Shown: positions 31,016 to 41,104 of the stretch, piece by piece
How positions within the stretch are numbered: the stretch's first letter is position 1
Layout: each line of letters begins with the position of its first letter
Assembly (NCBI GenBank): GCA_951813045.1
Contig: CATOTF010000002.1
Coordinates: 434,001-498,000, forward strand
Length of the DNA stretch: 64,000 bases
Origin: an uncultured Rhizobiaceae bacterium
GTDB taxonomy: Bacteria; Pseudomonadota; Alphaproteobacteria; Rhizobiales; Rhizobiaceae
Direction: 5' to 3'
The notes under the pieces: model-generated
What the model was told of the DNA's origin: nothing
The model's input: the letters and a program-made list of their open reading frames with translations, nothing else
Database searches by the model: none
Position numbers and translations under genes: made by a program

Positions 31016-31252
31016 ATGACAAATAAGGACGACCCAAAACAGCTTCTCCACTTGGTTTTTGGCGGTGAATTGGACAGTCTTGATGGCATAACCTTTCGAG
31101 ACCTCGATGAATTGGACATTGTGGGAATTTATCCTGACTACGCTTCAGCGCGGGTTGCGTGGAAAGCAAAAGCGCAATCAACTGTCGACAACGCCCATAT
31201 GCGCTATTTCGTCGTTCATATGCACCGTTTCCTGAATCCAGAAAATGACTGA
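31016..31252 (+). CDS. DUF4170-like protein
   Basis: Short protein LHLVFGGELDSLDGITFRDLDELDIVGIYPDYASARVAWKAKAQSTVDNAHMRYFVVHMHRF; positioned between IMPase and waaA. Confidence 0.75.
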   Translation: MTNKDDPKQLLHLVFGGELDSLDGITFRDLDELDIVGIYPDYASARVAWKAKAQSTVDNAHMRYFVVHMHRFLNPEND

Positions 31253-31301
31253 TTGATACCTTATATAATTTGTAAAGAATCAACGGATTGAAGGAATTGT
31301 C

Positions 31302-32669
31302 TTGAGCAATCGCTGGGCGCACACAACCTTGAGGCTGTACCGCGGGTTTGGCTCTGTACTTTATCCTTTCACCGGGCCATTTCTGCGTGCCCGAGCTCGT
31401 AAGGGGAAAGAAGACCGGGAACGGCGCGGCGAGCGTTATGGCTATGCGAGTTGGGATCGACCTTCCGGTCCGCTAGTCTGGCTTCACGCCGCAAGTGTGG
31501 GGGAATCCCTGGCAATTATGCCGCTTATCAAGCGGATGGAAGGTTTCGGGATAAATTTGGTTTTAACAACCGGCACCGTTACATCAGCGAGCGTCGCTCA
31601 GGATCGAATTTCCAGCCACACCATCCATCAGTATGTTCCCCTCGATATGAAACGCGCCATCAATCGGTTTTTGGACCATTGGCAGCCCGATCTTGCGATA
31701 TTCGCCGAATCCGAAATTTGGCCAACAACCATTCAAGAGTTATCAAACCGAAACATACCACAGGTTCTAGTTAACGCTCGCATGTCAGACCGTTCGGACA
31801 AGAGGTGGGCAAAAAGACCTGCATTGGCGAAAGCAATTCTGGGAAATCTCTCGCTCGTACTGGCGCAATCGAAAATTGATGCGGAACGATTTGAAAAACT
31901 TGGAGCACCTCAGGTTTCCTGCGTTGGTAATTTAAAGATCGATGTTGGCGTGCCCCAGGGGGATTCTGATTCACAGAAAATTATAGCTCAAATGGTTGGA
32001 GACAGGCCAACCTGGGCTGCGATCAGCACCCATAAAGGGGAAGAGGATAGTGTAGCTGCTGTGCATGGAATTCTAAAACAATCCATACCGGATATTTTGA
32101 CAATTCTAGTTCCGCGTCACCCGGAACGGGGTGCTGAGATCACCCAGCATCTGGCTAAATCAGGAATAAAAATCGCAGCGCGCAGTGCTGCCGAGCAAAT
32201 TTCCAAGGATACGGATATTTTTCTGGGCGATACTATTGGCGAGATGGGTCTCTATCTCGGTATAACCGATGTGGTGTTTATGGGGAAATCGCTGAAATCA
32301 GAGGGTGGGCAAAACCCGATTGAGCCGGTGATGACCCGTTCGGCCATCCTGTCGGGGCGTTATGTACAGAATTTTCGTGACACGTATCAGGCGTTAATTG
32401 AAAATGGCGGAGCCCGATTGGTCGCTGATGAAAAAATGCTCGCTGATCAGGTAAAGCGGCTGCTGGATTCACCAGACGAGATTATCGCGATGCAGGATGC
32501 TGCTCTGGAAACCGTGAGGGAAATGGCGGGGGCCTTGGATCGTTCAATTCAGGCGCTGGAGCCCTATGTTATGCCGCTCCGCGTGAAGGCAGGGCTCGAC
32601 CGTCGTTCAGAACGGGAAAATGCTGAACGCGCAGCCCGAGAGACGTTGCGATCGGATAAACGGAGCTAA
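31302..32669 (+). CDS. waaA: 3-deoxy-D-manno-octulosonic acid transferase
   Basis: LVWLHAASVGE, FAESEIWPT, LVNARMSDRS; alternative start TTG. Confidence 0.93.
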   Translation: MSNRWAHTTLRLYRGFGSVLYPFTGPFLRARARKGKEDRERRGERYGYASWDRPSGPLVWLHAASVGESLAIMPLIKRMEGFGINLVLTTGTVTSASVAQDRISSHTIHQYVPLDMKRAINRFLDHWQPDLAIFAESEIWPTTIQELSNRNIPQVLVNARMSDRSDKRWAKRPALAKAILGNLSLVLAQSKIDAERFEKLGAPQVSCVGNLKIDVGVPQGDSDSQKIIAQMVGDRPTWAAISTHKGEEDSVAAVHGILKQSIPDILTILVPRHPERGAEITQHLAKSGIKIAARSAAEQISKDTDIFLGDTIGEMGLYLGITDVVFMGKSLKSEGGQNPIEPVMTRSAILSGRYVQNFRDTYQALIENGGARLVADEKMLADQVKRLLDSPDEIIAMQDAALETVREMAGALDRSIQALEPYVMPLRVKAGLDRRSERENAERAARETLRSDKRS

Positions 32670-32672
32670 GGT

Positions 32673-33704
32673 TTGAGCGAAGCGCCACCATTTTGGTTCC
32701 AAAAACCGGGAGTTTTAGCGTGGGCGCTGGCGCCATTGGCGGCAATATATGGCCATATCGCTTCCCGGAGAATGTCGGCAAAACCAAAAGCTGGAGCCAA
32801 CATTCCGGTGTTGTGTGTTGGAAATTTCATCGCCGGTGGCGCGGGGAAAACTCCGACAGCGATTGCGATTGCAAAAATTGCGCGCGATCTGGGGTTGCGA
32901 CCCGGATTTTTGAGCAGGGGCTACGGGGGTAATCTTAACAAGCCGACGCTTGTGGACATAAAATTTCACAATGCGCGTGATGTTGGTGATGAGCCTCTCA
33001 TACTTGGCCTTTATGCAGTCACGGTCGTGTCGTCAGACCGACCTGCTGGCGCAATGCTTCTGGAAGAGCAGAGTGTTGATTTGATTATCATGGATGACGG
33101 GTTTCAAAACCCGGCAATCCGGAAGGATTACAGCCTTGTCGTTGTGGATGCAGGGCGTGGGATCGGGAACGGGTTTTGCATTCCCGCGGGTCCCTTGCGG
33201 GCGGGTTTTCGCACTCAGTTGGCGGCAGCCTCCGCCGTTCTTTTAATCGGCAAATCTGAAGCGGGAACGCAAATTGTACGCAGATGTGCCAAAATGGCCA
33301 AACCGACCCTGAGCGCAAGTATTGTCGTGCGCCAATCCGATCCTTGGAAGGATGAACGGGTTCTCGCCTATGCGGGAATTGCCGACCCGAGGAAATTTCA
33401 TAAAAGTCTGGAACTGGTTGGCGCAGACATCGTGGAAGTAAAGAATTTTCACGATCATCATCCGTTCAGCGATGAAGAGTGTCGGGACCTGCTGTTACAG
33501 GCTGTTGAAAATAAACTAACGCTTGTGACAACGGAAAAAGATGCGGCTCGTCTCGTCCGGTCCGGTGAAATTCAAGAGCAGCTCCGGGCTGAAAGCAAAG
33601 TGTTACATGTTGATCTGGCGTTTGAAAATCCAAAACTGGTTGAACAGATTATCACTGATACGATCAAACGAGCCGGGGAATACCGAATGAAGATCAAACG
33701 TTAA
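32673..33704 (+). CDS. lpxK: Tetraacyldisaccharide 4'-kinase
   Basis: NFIAGGAGKTPTAIAIAK Walker A, SRGYGG, DDGFQNP. Confidence 0.95.
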   Translation: MSEAPPFWFQKPGVLAWALAPLAAIYGHIASRRMSAKPKAGANIPVLCVGNFIAGGAGKTPTAIAIAKIARDLGLRPGFLSRGYGGNLNKPTLVDIKFHNARDVGDEPLILGLYAVTVVSSDRPAGAMLLEEQSVDLIIMDDGFQNPAIRKDYSLVVVDAGRGIGNGFCIPAGPLRAGFRTQLAAASAVLLIGKSEAGTQIVRRCAKMAKPTLSASIVVRQSDPWKDERVLAYAGIADPRKFHKSLELVGADIVEVKNFHDHHPFSDEECRDLLLQAVENKLTLVTTEKDAARLVRSGEIQEQLRAESKVLHVDLAFENPKLVEQIITDTIKRAGEYRMKIKR

Positions 33705-33825
33705 ACCGCGTTTCGTCTAGTCGGGTGTGTTTAACGCAGTTGAGCTCTTTTTTCGTGCGGGATGGCGACCGAAAATGACATCGCTCTTTCGGGGGATGAA
33801 TAAGCGCGGCACGCAGCCGGTTCCT

Positions 33826-34047
33826 CTAGCTTAACGTTCCCGCTGCGAGTTCCGCCTGTTGAGAAGCATGGGCATCCACATAGGCTTCCTGGCGCTGCCA
33901 GTTCCAGTACTTCAATTCATCGAGCGGGATAGCTTTACCAGTAATTGCACAAACCACATGCGTTCCAGGAACCAACACCTGAAAATCCGCGTCCAGATAA
34001 CGCAATTTGGCCACTTGCCCGGCTGAAGGGTTTAGTCTGTCTAACAT
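33826..34047 (-). CDS. DUF2093-like protein
   Basis: Small protein GQVAKLRYLDADFQVLVPGTHVVCAITGKAIPLDELKYWNWQRQEAYVDA. Confidence 0.75.
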   Translation of the reverse strand: MLDRLNPSAGQVAKLRYLDADFQVLVPGTHVVCAITGKAIPLDELKYWNWQRQEAYVDAHASQQAELAAGTLS

Positions 34048-34358
34048 TGCGCGCTCCTTTGGATGTCTGTTTAGCATAAGGGGCCTGGGAGTAAATACGG
34101 TCCTGTGCCATCGATTCTTCGGGATAACTTATGTGTGAAGATATTGAGAGTGCGGGGGGGCAGAATACCCATGCAACCCTTGGGGTTGTCTGGGTGACGT
34201 GGGTCCCCGACGGGAAAAAATGTGAACGAAAAATCCAACGATTCAAGATATCTGCACCGGTGGCAAATCACCCTGCCACACTACTGGCCGATGCAGCACA
34301 TTTGGCACAGATCAGTTTGTAAACGAGCGGTTTCCAATATCAAAATTCTTGAGAGGTA

Positions 34359-35093
34359 TTAAAGCGCGGAGATAGTCTGCGTGTATAACGATTTTGCATT
34401 GCCAATTACGGGCGTCCCGTGTGCCGGTAGTACGTGATTGAACTTAAGGTTTAGAAGGCTTTTAATTTCTTCGACCTCCGGTTTCGCCGATTTCAACCAA
34501 CCAGGTCCAATATTGTGCGGTTTGATGAAACCGCTCAGTCGCATGATTATCCGCGCGGGAATATTGAAATATCGGTCGGGTTTTGACCAGTTTTGAAGGC
34601 AGTCTCCGGATACGACTATTCCACCTTCCTGTTCGATCAACAATAGCCCCTCTCCGGGTGATGTCGACTTAAATTCCACTAGCCGTGCATTGGTAATCGG
34701 TAGTGTGCTGGATTCATCAATGACTTGGTCTGGAACAAGGTAGGGTTCCACGCTTCGGTCTGAGCCAGCGATGTAGGGTGCGTTCACCGACCAGATTTTG
34801 GCTCCATAACGGGTTCTGTAGAACGGATCATCCATTCCGTGGAATCCCGCTAGTCTGATGACGTGCTTTATTGTCCCTAAATTATCTATCTTTTTGAGAC
34901 CCGCTTCATTCAATCGAACGGAATTAACCAGGGTCAATTCTTCTCCCTGCCGAATAATGGTCATGTTACGGCTAAATCGAATGGGTATGCGCAGTGCCAC
35001 GGATGCACTACCCGTTACAAAGAAAATATTCGGAAACGGTTCGCTTATTTCACCGTGGGGCAATGCTTCAGGAACGGATCTGTCCGTACTCAT
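34359..35093 (-). CDS. Metallo-beta-lactamase-fold-like protein lacking the canonical HxHxDH (DUF4336-like)
   Basis: IKHVIRLAGFHGMDDPFY in place of HxHxDH; later VVSGDCLQNW and HVLPAHGTPV. Confidence 0.55.
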   Translation of the reverse strand: MSTDRSVPEALPHGEISEPFPNIFFVTGSASVALRIPIRFSRNMTIIRQGEELTLVNSVRLNEAGLKKIDNLGTIKHVIRLAGFHGMDDPFYRTRYGAKIWSVNAPYIAGSDRSVEPYLVPDQVIDESSTLPITNARLVEFKSTSPGEGLLLIEQEGGIVVSGDCLQNWSKPDRYFNIPARIIMRLSGFIKPHNIGPGWLKSAKPEVEEIKSLLNLKFNHVLPAHGTPVIGNAKSLYTQTISAL

Positions 35094-36088
35094 TTTACAT
35101 ACTCCAGTACCGCGTCCTGTTGTTCACCAAATGGTCCGCAAACCTCTTCCAGAATTGCCCAGAACTCGGCATGTAGCTTATCATCATCAAATGCCGGGTT
35201 CATCGGACCTTGGTCCACCAGATCACCTATGCTCTTGCCTTGTGGTGACGCAATTAGATCGCCGTTCTTTCCGATTTTTCCTTCAATACAATCAGCAAAC
35301 TTACTTGCCCCTTGCTGCGGGTTCTGGGCCTTGCCCAACAAACCCATTGCGCCGAAAACCACCTTTTGAACAAACCAGTTCATTGTCGGAGGCAACCCGC
35401 TTGTCCCCGAAGTTCCATATGTAAGCCCCGGCGAAAACCACACGATTTCCATCTTATCTGCCATGAGCTTCGAAACCTTGCGAACCCACAACGCCGAAAT
35501 CAGTTTAGACACCCCAATCGCGTTCATAGGGTTATATTTTTTGCGTCCGGCGAAATCTCCCAAAACATAACGACGCAGGTCGTTAGCATCACTAAACTTG
35601 GGGATTTCCATCATGCCAGGGATGCCACGCGCTCCTTCACCGCCGGCCACGATGACACGTGCGCCGTCTGCCAGCAAATTCCGGTGCACCAATTCGGATA
35701 ACACTATGTGGCCACCAACCACATTTTGAAAAATTGTTTTTTCGATAGTCAATCCATTCCATTGGATTGTTTGATAGTCCTTTTCAAATACAACTCCACC
35801 CGCTCCAAGGAATACTGTATCAATTAAGGTGTCCTTCGGTAACGCGCTTATTGCTGCTCGAATAGCCTCAGGATTGTTCATATCGTAACCACCAAACGTG
35901 ATGACGGATTCCGGTTTCGCGCCGGTCTCCGCGAGGATTTCGTCTCTTGCCGCATTTGCTTTACTTTGCGAACGGCATGCCATGATCACTTTGCCGAACC
36001 CATTTTTAACAAGCAGTTTAATGGTTTCCCTACCGAGGCCGCCATTAGCACCGGTCACCAAAACCGTCCTTGTTTCTAGATTTTCCAT
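35090..36088 (-). CDS. SDR family oxidoreductase (long, protochlorophyllide reductase-like)
   Basis: LVTGANGGLGRETIKLLVKNG; MACRSQSKANAARDEI; YNPMNAIGVSKL. Confidence 0.8.
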   Translation of the reverse strand: MENLETRTVLVTGANGGLGRETIKLLVKNGFGKVIMACRSQSKANAARDEILAETGAKPESVITFGGYDMNNPEAIRAAISALPKDTLIDTVFLGAGGVVFEKDYQTIQWNGLTIEKTIFQNVVGGHIVLSELVHRNLLADGARVIVAGGEGARGIPGMMEIPKFSDANDLRRYVLGDFAGRKKYNPMNAIGVSKLISALWVRKVSKLMADKMEIVWFSPGLTYGTSGTSGLPPTMNWFVQKVVFGAMGLLGKAQNPQQGASKFADCIEGKIGKNGDLIASPQGKSIGDLVDQGPMNPAFDDDKLHAEFWAILEEVCGPFGEQQDAVLEYVK

Positions 36089-36100
36089 ATCACTTTTCCT

Positions 36101-36493
36101 TTAGGAGGATGTCGGGCGTTCTGAGATTGAAACCTTGTCCAGATCGAACGCGATCAATCGATGAATCTGGCTGGCGAAACCGAAAGTTTCCTCATAGCTC
36201 CAGGCAATGTCCCGGATGATTTCACCGTCGTCGTTAAAGTCGAAATGGTCAGCCACACCCTTCAAAGGGCTGTTTGATTTTTTGGCATTTGGAACCAGCG
36301 ATGCAGTTACATCCACCCTTGGGATATAGATCACAGGGTCAAACAGGGATTTGCCAGATTCGAGCATGCGAACAGCGTCAGTAGATTTGGCAATCTCCCT
36401 GCCGCTTACGGCAGTGACCACGACCTCCCGTAATATTGGTTTGAGTACCATAAAATGTAGAGGGGAGTCCGGTCGTTTGATCACCCTGTCCAT
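36101..36493 (-). CDS. DUF427-like protein
   Basis: FDPVIYIPRVDVTASLVPNAKKSNSPLKGVADHFDF. Confidence 0.75.
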   Translation of the reverse strand: MDRVIKRPDSPLHFMVLKPILREVVVTAVSGREIAKSTDAVRMLESGKSLFDPVIYIPRVDVTASLVPNAKKSNSPLKGVADHFDFNDDGEIIRDIAWSYEETFGFASQIHRLIAFDLDKVSISERPTSS

Positions 36494-36521
36494 GATGAGC
36501 TCCAGGTCTAGATGAGGTGCA

Positions 36522-36944
36522 CTAAGAGGTGCTTTCCGCTTCTTTCAAACCGAGTTTCAAGAGGATCAGCAAAATGACCGGAGGAATTAATTCAATTAGA
36601 ATTGGAGCGGCGAATTGCGCAAACGTATCGAATTGATAACTCGAAAATGCTCTCGCCAGGCCACCTACGAAAATCGCTTCCAGTCCGATCTGAATCAAAT
36701 CTGGCTTTTTGCGAATAAAAATCGTCCCGACAATAAGTCCCAGTCCGATTATCAGCCAGACTGCTGCCAGAAATCGAAAATCGTTGTCAAAGGCGGGAAG
36801 AATTCCAAATTCCGCCAATAAAGGAGCACCTTCTCCCAGTTTTCCCGAAGCGCCTTCGTAGAGCATCTTGGCACCCGTGCCCAAAGCAATGACGCCAAAG
36901 ATTGTTGATCCGACACGAACGATGTTCAGCTTGATATTCTTCAT
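36522..36944 (-). CDS. DUF4345-like small membrane protein
   Basis: 4-TM protein beginning MKNIKLNIVRVGSTIFGVIALGTGAKMLYEGASGKLGEG. Confidence 0.65.
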   Translation of the reverse strand: MKNIKLNIVRVGSTIFGVIALGTGAKMLYEGASGKLGEGAPLLAEFGILPAFDNDFRFLAAVWLIIGLGLIVGTIFIRKKPDLIQIGLEAIFVGGLARAFSSYQFDTFAQFAAPILIELIPPVILLILLKLGLKEAESTS

Positions 36945-36977
36945 GGAATTTTCCCGTTGATATTTTCCTTTCAATAG

Positions 36978-37047
36978 CCATACGGTTGTTTTTCGACCCT
37001 GTATGGTGCTCATATGGATCATGGCGGCTAATAAACTAACCATACAG
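36978..37047. promoter_or_regulatory. Candidate LysR-type operator with three CCATAC/GTATGG half sites
   Basis: CTGTATGGT (36999-37007) and ACCATACAG (37039-37047) perfect inverted repeat plus CCATACGG (36978-36985) in the divergent intergenic region. Confidence 0.6.
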
Positions 37048-37075
37048 TTCGACCGAATTGGAAAGGGCGTCGTCA

Positions 37076-37972
37076 ATGAACGCAATGGATTGGCAGCACA
37101 TGCCTTATTTTCTGGCTGTAGCCCGCACAGGCAGTTTGCGCGGAGCCGGTGAGCAGCTGAGCGCAATGCATGGCACTGTCAATCGACACATCTGTGCACT
37201 GGAAACGGCCTATGGGGTCCAATTGTTCAGAAGATCCCAAAGTGGCCTTGAGCTTACAAATGCTGGCCGGTCGTTAATTCCCCTAGCGGAAGATGCAGAA
37301 AAGCTATTTTTGGGTGCGCGCCGACGGCTTCAGGGCCTTGACCGGGAAGAGGCGGGTGCAGTTCGGTTTTCGCTCACAGGCACAATGGCTTATGAGATCG
37401 TGGCGCCAATCCTGACACGTTTCTTTGATGAATGCCCTGAGATTGATCTGCAGATCAGCGTTAGCGACCATTTTGAGGACATCAATCGTTTGGAGACCGA
37501 CGTTTCCCTGCGTTTTGCCCATGAGGTTAAGGAAGATGTCGTCGCCAAGAAACTCTACCCACTGGCTTTGGCCCCCCATGCGAGTCGCACCTATCTGGAG
37601 CGCCATTTGCCCAACGCCGGCCCCGGCGGCGAAGGCCTTCACTGGATAGGCTGGGATGAAATCGACCGGTGCCCGAACTGGTTGGAGCAAACACCGTTTC
37701 CAAAAGCAGAGGTACGTCATGCAACAACCGATCACGTGATGCAGCTCGGCCTGCTTCGTCACGGATTTGGCATAGTCAACACGTCCGTCTATTTCGAAAC
37801 GATTTATCCGGAGGTGGTCCGGGTCCCCGGAACAGAGATTGCCCTGGACAGATCGCTATGGCTGTTGCTCCACAGCGATATTCGAAGAACGACCCGCGTA
37901 CGACGTTTTGTTGATTTCATGGCCGACAACTTGAGAGCCATCAAACCGCTTTTACAAGGTGATTTGGTTTGA
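37076..37972 (+). CDS. LysR family transcriptional regulator
   Basis: MPYFLAVARTGSLRGAGEQLSAMHGTVNRHICALETAYGVQLFRRSQSGLELTNAG. Confidence 0.92.
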   Translation: MNAMDWQHMPYFLAVARTGSLRGAGEQLSAMHGTVNRHICALETAYGVQLFRRSQSGLELTNAGRSLIPLAEDAEKLFLGARRRLQGLDREEAGAVRFSLTGTMAYEIVAPILTRFFDECPEIDLQISVSDHFEDINRLETDVSLRFAHEVKEDVVAKKLYPLALAPHASRTYLERHLPNAGPGGEGLHWIGWDEIDRCPNWLEQTPFPKAEVRHATTDHVMQLGLLRHGFGIVNTSVYFETIYPEVVRVPGTEIALDRSLWLLLHSDIRRTTRVRRFVDFMADNLRAIKPLLQGDLV

Positions 37973-38035
37973 AGATAAATCAGATCCCTTTGTGACGAGC
38001 GCATCGAACCGCATAATTGTGAATTGATGGGCGTT

Positions 38036-39973
38036 CTAGCTGCGGCCAAACAGCCGCTCGATGTCTTTCAACTTCAGCTCAATATAAGTCGGTCTGCCAT
38101 GGTTACATTGCCCGGAATTGGGTGTTGATTCCATATCGCGCAGCAATTGGTTCATTTCCTGTGGCAACAGCCGACGGCCCGCGCGTACCGAACCATGGCA
38201 CGCCATGGTTGCCGCCACGTGATCAATTTTTTCTGCAACAAGCGATGCCGAACCCCATTCAGCTATTTCATCCACCAGCTCTTGCAACAATTTTTGGCAG
38301 TTCACCTCTCCAAGAAGCGCCGGCGTTTCGCGCACGGCAATTGTGCCTGTACCAAAGCTCTCAAGAGTCAGCCCCAGCTGTTTGAAACTGTCCGCATGAT
38401 CGAGAAGACGATTAGCGTCTTCTTCAGCCATATCGACAATTTCGGGGATGAGCAGCATTTGCCCCGCCACACCATTGGCGGCAATTTGGGCTTTCATCCG
38501 CTCGTAGACCAGCCGCTCATGGGCGGCATGTTGGTCGACGATGACGAGACCATTATCGGTTTGCGCGACAATGTAATTCTCATGGAGCTGCGCACGGGCC
38601 GCACCAAGGGGAAGCGCTAAACATTCCGAAGATTCTTCTTCAACCGGGCGTATGTCTGCCGATGGTACGGATATGGGGTCGAACGCCGCTTGCTGTTGTT
38701 CTGCAAACCCCGGTTTCTCTGGTGCATCTGCCTGGGGCCGATTGGGCGATAGTCCCCAATCGTAATTCTGGTTTTGGGCCTTGTGGGGAGAATGAGGGGC
38801 GGGATAAGGAATCGCTCCACGGTTTGAATCTGCAGTCTGGCTTGCGGCCCGCGCAGCATAATTGGCCTGTTCGCCAACCCCACCGGGCTTGAATGACGAA
38901 AGCATATCGCGTGCCCCTTCGCTGGATGCCCGGTGTCCGGCGTCGGATATTGCCTCGCGAAGAGCGCCGACGATCAAACCTCTCACGAGACCGGCATCCC
39001 GAAACCGGACTTCTGCTTTCGCCGGATGGACGTTGACATCAACCAGAGCAGGATCAATCGTGATGAACAGGGCCATAACCGGGTGACTGAAACGCGACAG
39101 GAAATCCATGTAAGCACCACGGATGGCTCCCGTTAATTGTTTGTCCCTCACCGAACGTCCATTAACGTAGATGAACTGATGCAAACTATTGCCCCGATTG
39201 AATGTCGGCAAGCTGGCATAACCGTTTAGCAGCACGCCTTCGCGTTCCGCGTCTACTTCAAGGGCGTTTTCAGTAAATTCTGCACCCAGAACCTGCGAAC
39301 AGCGACGTAGCAACGCATCGTCACCGCTCACAGCTGGATAATCTACAGACTGCCTGTCGCTGCCGGAAAGTGTAAAATGCACGTCCGGTCGCCCCAGAAC
39401 CGCGCGTTTTACGATATCGGTAATCGCATTGGCTTCGGCACGGTCTGTCTTTAAAAATTTCAACCGGGCAGGGGTGGCGAAAAACAGGTCCGCAACTTCC
39501 ACGACGGTTCCGTCGTTCAAAGCCGCCGGCCTGATCGGGGTGTTGCGCCCGCCATCAACGTGGATTTCCCAACCGGAATCGCTGTTAACTTGTCTCGATG
39601 TGATGGACAGGCGAGCCACCGACCCGATGGACGGAAGTGCTTCACCGCGAAACCCAAGCGTATTGATGTCCCCAAGATCATCCGTCAATTTTGAGGTGCA
39701 ATGGCGTTCTACGCATAATTCCAAATCTTCGCGGCCCATGCCCCTGCCGTTGTCGGAAACGCGAATCAGGTTTTTGCCGCCTCCCGCTGTGACAATTTCA
39801 ATCCGTGTGGCACCGGCATCCAGGGCGTTGTCAAGCAATTCACGCACAACACTGGCCGGGCGTTCGATGACCTCGCCCGCCGCAATCTGATTGACGATGT
39901 TATCGGCAAGCCGGTGAACCTGCGCTGGCGGGACCTGCATTGAGGTATCCTGGTTGATAATATATGGAATCAC
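38036..39973 (-). CDS. mutL: DNA mismatch repair protein MutL
   Basis: [41 protein letters not shown]-terminal [12 protein letters not shown]. Confidence 0.95.
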   Translation of the reverse strand: MIPYIINQDTSMQVPPAQVHRLADNIVNQIAAGEVIERPASVVRELLDNALDAGATRIEIVTAGGGKNLIRVSDNGRGMGREDLELCVERHCTSKLTDDLGDINTLGFRGEALPSIGSVARLSITSRQVNSDSGWEIHVDGGRNTPIRPAALNDGTVVEVADLFFATPARLKFLKTDRAEANAITDIVKRAVLGRPDVHFTLSGSDRQSVDYPAVSGDDALLRRCSQVLGAEFTENALEVDAEREGVLLNGYASLPTFNRGNSLHQFIYVNGRSVRDKQLTGAIRGAYMDFLSRFSHPVMALFITIDPALVDVNVHPAKAEVRFRDAGLVRGLIVGALREAISDAGHRASSEGARDMLSSFKPGGVGEQANYAARAASQTADSNRGAIPYPAPHSPHKAQNQNYDWGLSPNRPQADAPEKPGFAEQQQAAFDPISVPSADIRPVEEESSECLALPLGAARAQLHENYIVAQTDNGLVIVDQHAAHERLVYERMKAQIAANGVAGQMLLIPEIVDMAEEDANRLLDHADSFKQLGLTLESFGTGTIAVRETPALLGEVNCQKLLQELVDEIAEWGSASLVAEKIDHVAATMACHGSVRAGRRLLPQEMNQLLRDMESTPNSGQCNHGRPTYIELKLKDIERLFGRS

Positions 39974-40038
39974 TCTTGATTGATCACCAACAATGCCCTG
40001 AAACTGCTGCGTGATAAAGAACCTTACCGATTACCGCT

Positions 40039-41097
40039 GTGAAACCTTCACACATTAGCCGGGCTGATTTGGGCGATCTTGCTTTTGTTGGGCATGGCTT
40101 GTCCCGGCCTGAATGCGCAGTTGCCCATTCGTCAGGACTGATATTTACGCCGGATTGGACCGATGACGGTGGGATTTCCGTGATTTATCCAAATGGAGAC
40201 GTGAAACGGCATCTGGCGAAAAACTGGTCGGATATTGCACGCAAATTCGAACTTGATGAACCATTAAGGCCAAATGGTATCTGTCTGTTGGAAGAGGGCA
40301 GTTTCTTGCTTGCCCATCTAGGCTCAGAGCGGGGTGGCGTGTTTCATTTAACTCCCGATGGAGTGGTCTCACCCCATCTTTGTGAAATCGATGGAGATCC
40401 GTTGCCGCCGACCAATTTCGTTACGGTAGATGCGGAAAACAGAACCTGGGTGACGGTATCCACTCGGCGCCTCCCACGGGCATTGGCCTATCGCAGTGAC
40501 GTCGCAGATGGTTTTATCGCGGTGATTGTGGATGGTGCAGCCAACATTGTAGCCGATAATCTGGGTTATACGAATGAATGCGTGCCCCACCCGGACGGCA
40601 AACGATTGTTCGTCAATGAAACGTTTGCCCGCCGTCTGACGAGCTTTGATATTGGTCCAAATGGTAGTCTTACAAATCGCAAGACGGTAGCAGAGTTAGG
40701 AGAGGGCACTTTTCCCGACGGATTGGCTTTTGACCAGCGGGGTGACGCTTGGCTCACGTCGATTGTCTCGAATAGAGTGCTGCGTGTCACAGACGCAGGT
40801 GATGTTGAGGCCTTTCTTGAAGATGTTGATGCGCAACATTTGGAAACGGTGGAGCAGGCCTGGAAAACTCATACAATGGGGCGCCCCCATCTCGATAAGT
40901 CAGCCGGCCATTTGTTGAAGAATATCTCCAACCTGGCCTTTTGTGGCGATGAATTGGATCATGGCGTGCTGGGCTGTTTGCTCGGTGGACAGTTGGCAAC
41001 GATGAAAATGCCGGTACGGGGGCACCGGCCTCACCACTGGACATTCGACATAGAACCGCTCACACAAGCGCTAATGCAAATGCCGAAAATCAAGTGA
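40039..41097 (+). CDS. SMP-30/gluconolactonase-like beta-propeller
   Basis: RPNGICLLEEGSFLLAHLGS, TNECVPHPDGKRLFVNET, FPDGLAFDQRGDAWLTSI. Confidence 0.8.
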   Translation: MKPSHISRADLGDLAFVGHGLSRPECAVAHSSGLIFTPDWTDDGGISVIYPNGDVKRHLAKNWSDIARKFELDEPLRPNGICLLEEGSFLLAHLGSERGGVFHLTPDGVVSPHLCEIDGDPLPPTNFVTVDAENRTWVTVSTRRLPRALAYRSDVADGFIAVIVDGAANIVADNLGYTNECVPHPDGKRLFVNETFARRLTSFDIGPNGSLTNRKTVAELGEGTFPDGLAFDQRGDAWLTSIVSNRVLRVTDAGDVEAFLEDVDAQHLETVEQAWKTHTMGRPHLDKSAGHLLKNISNLAFCGDELDHGVLGCLLGGQLATMKMPVRGHRPHHWTFDIEPLTQALMQMPKIK

Positions 41098-41104
41098 GTA
41101 ATTT

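Noticed and set aside
34131-34322. 63-aa plus-strand ORF
   Set aside because: No domain and no convincing RBS; lies between DUF2093-like and MBL-like genes.
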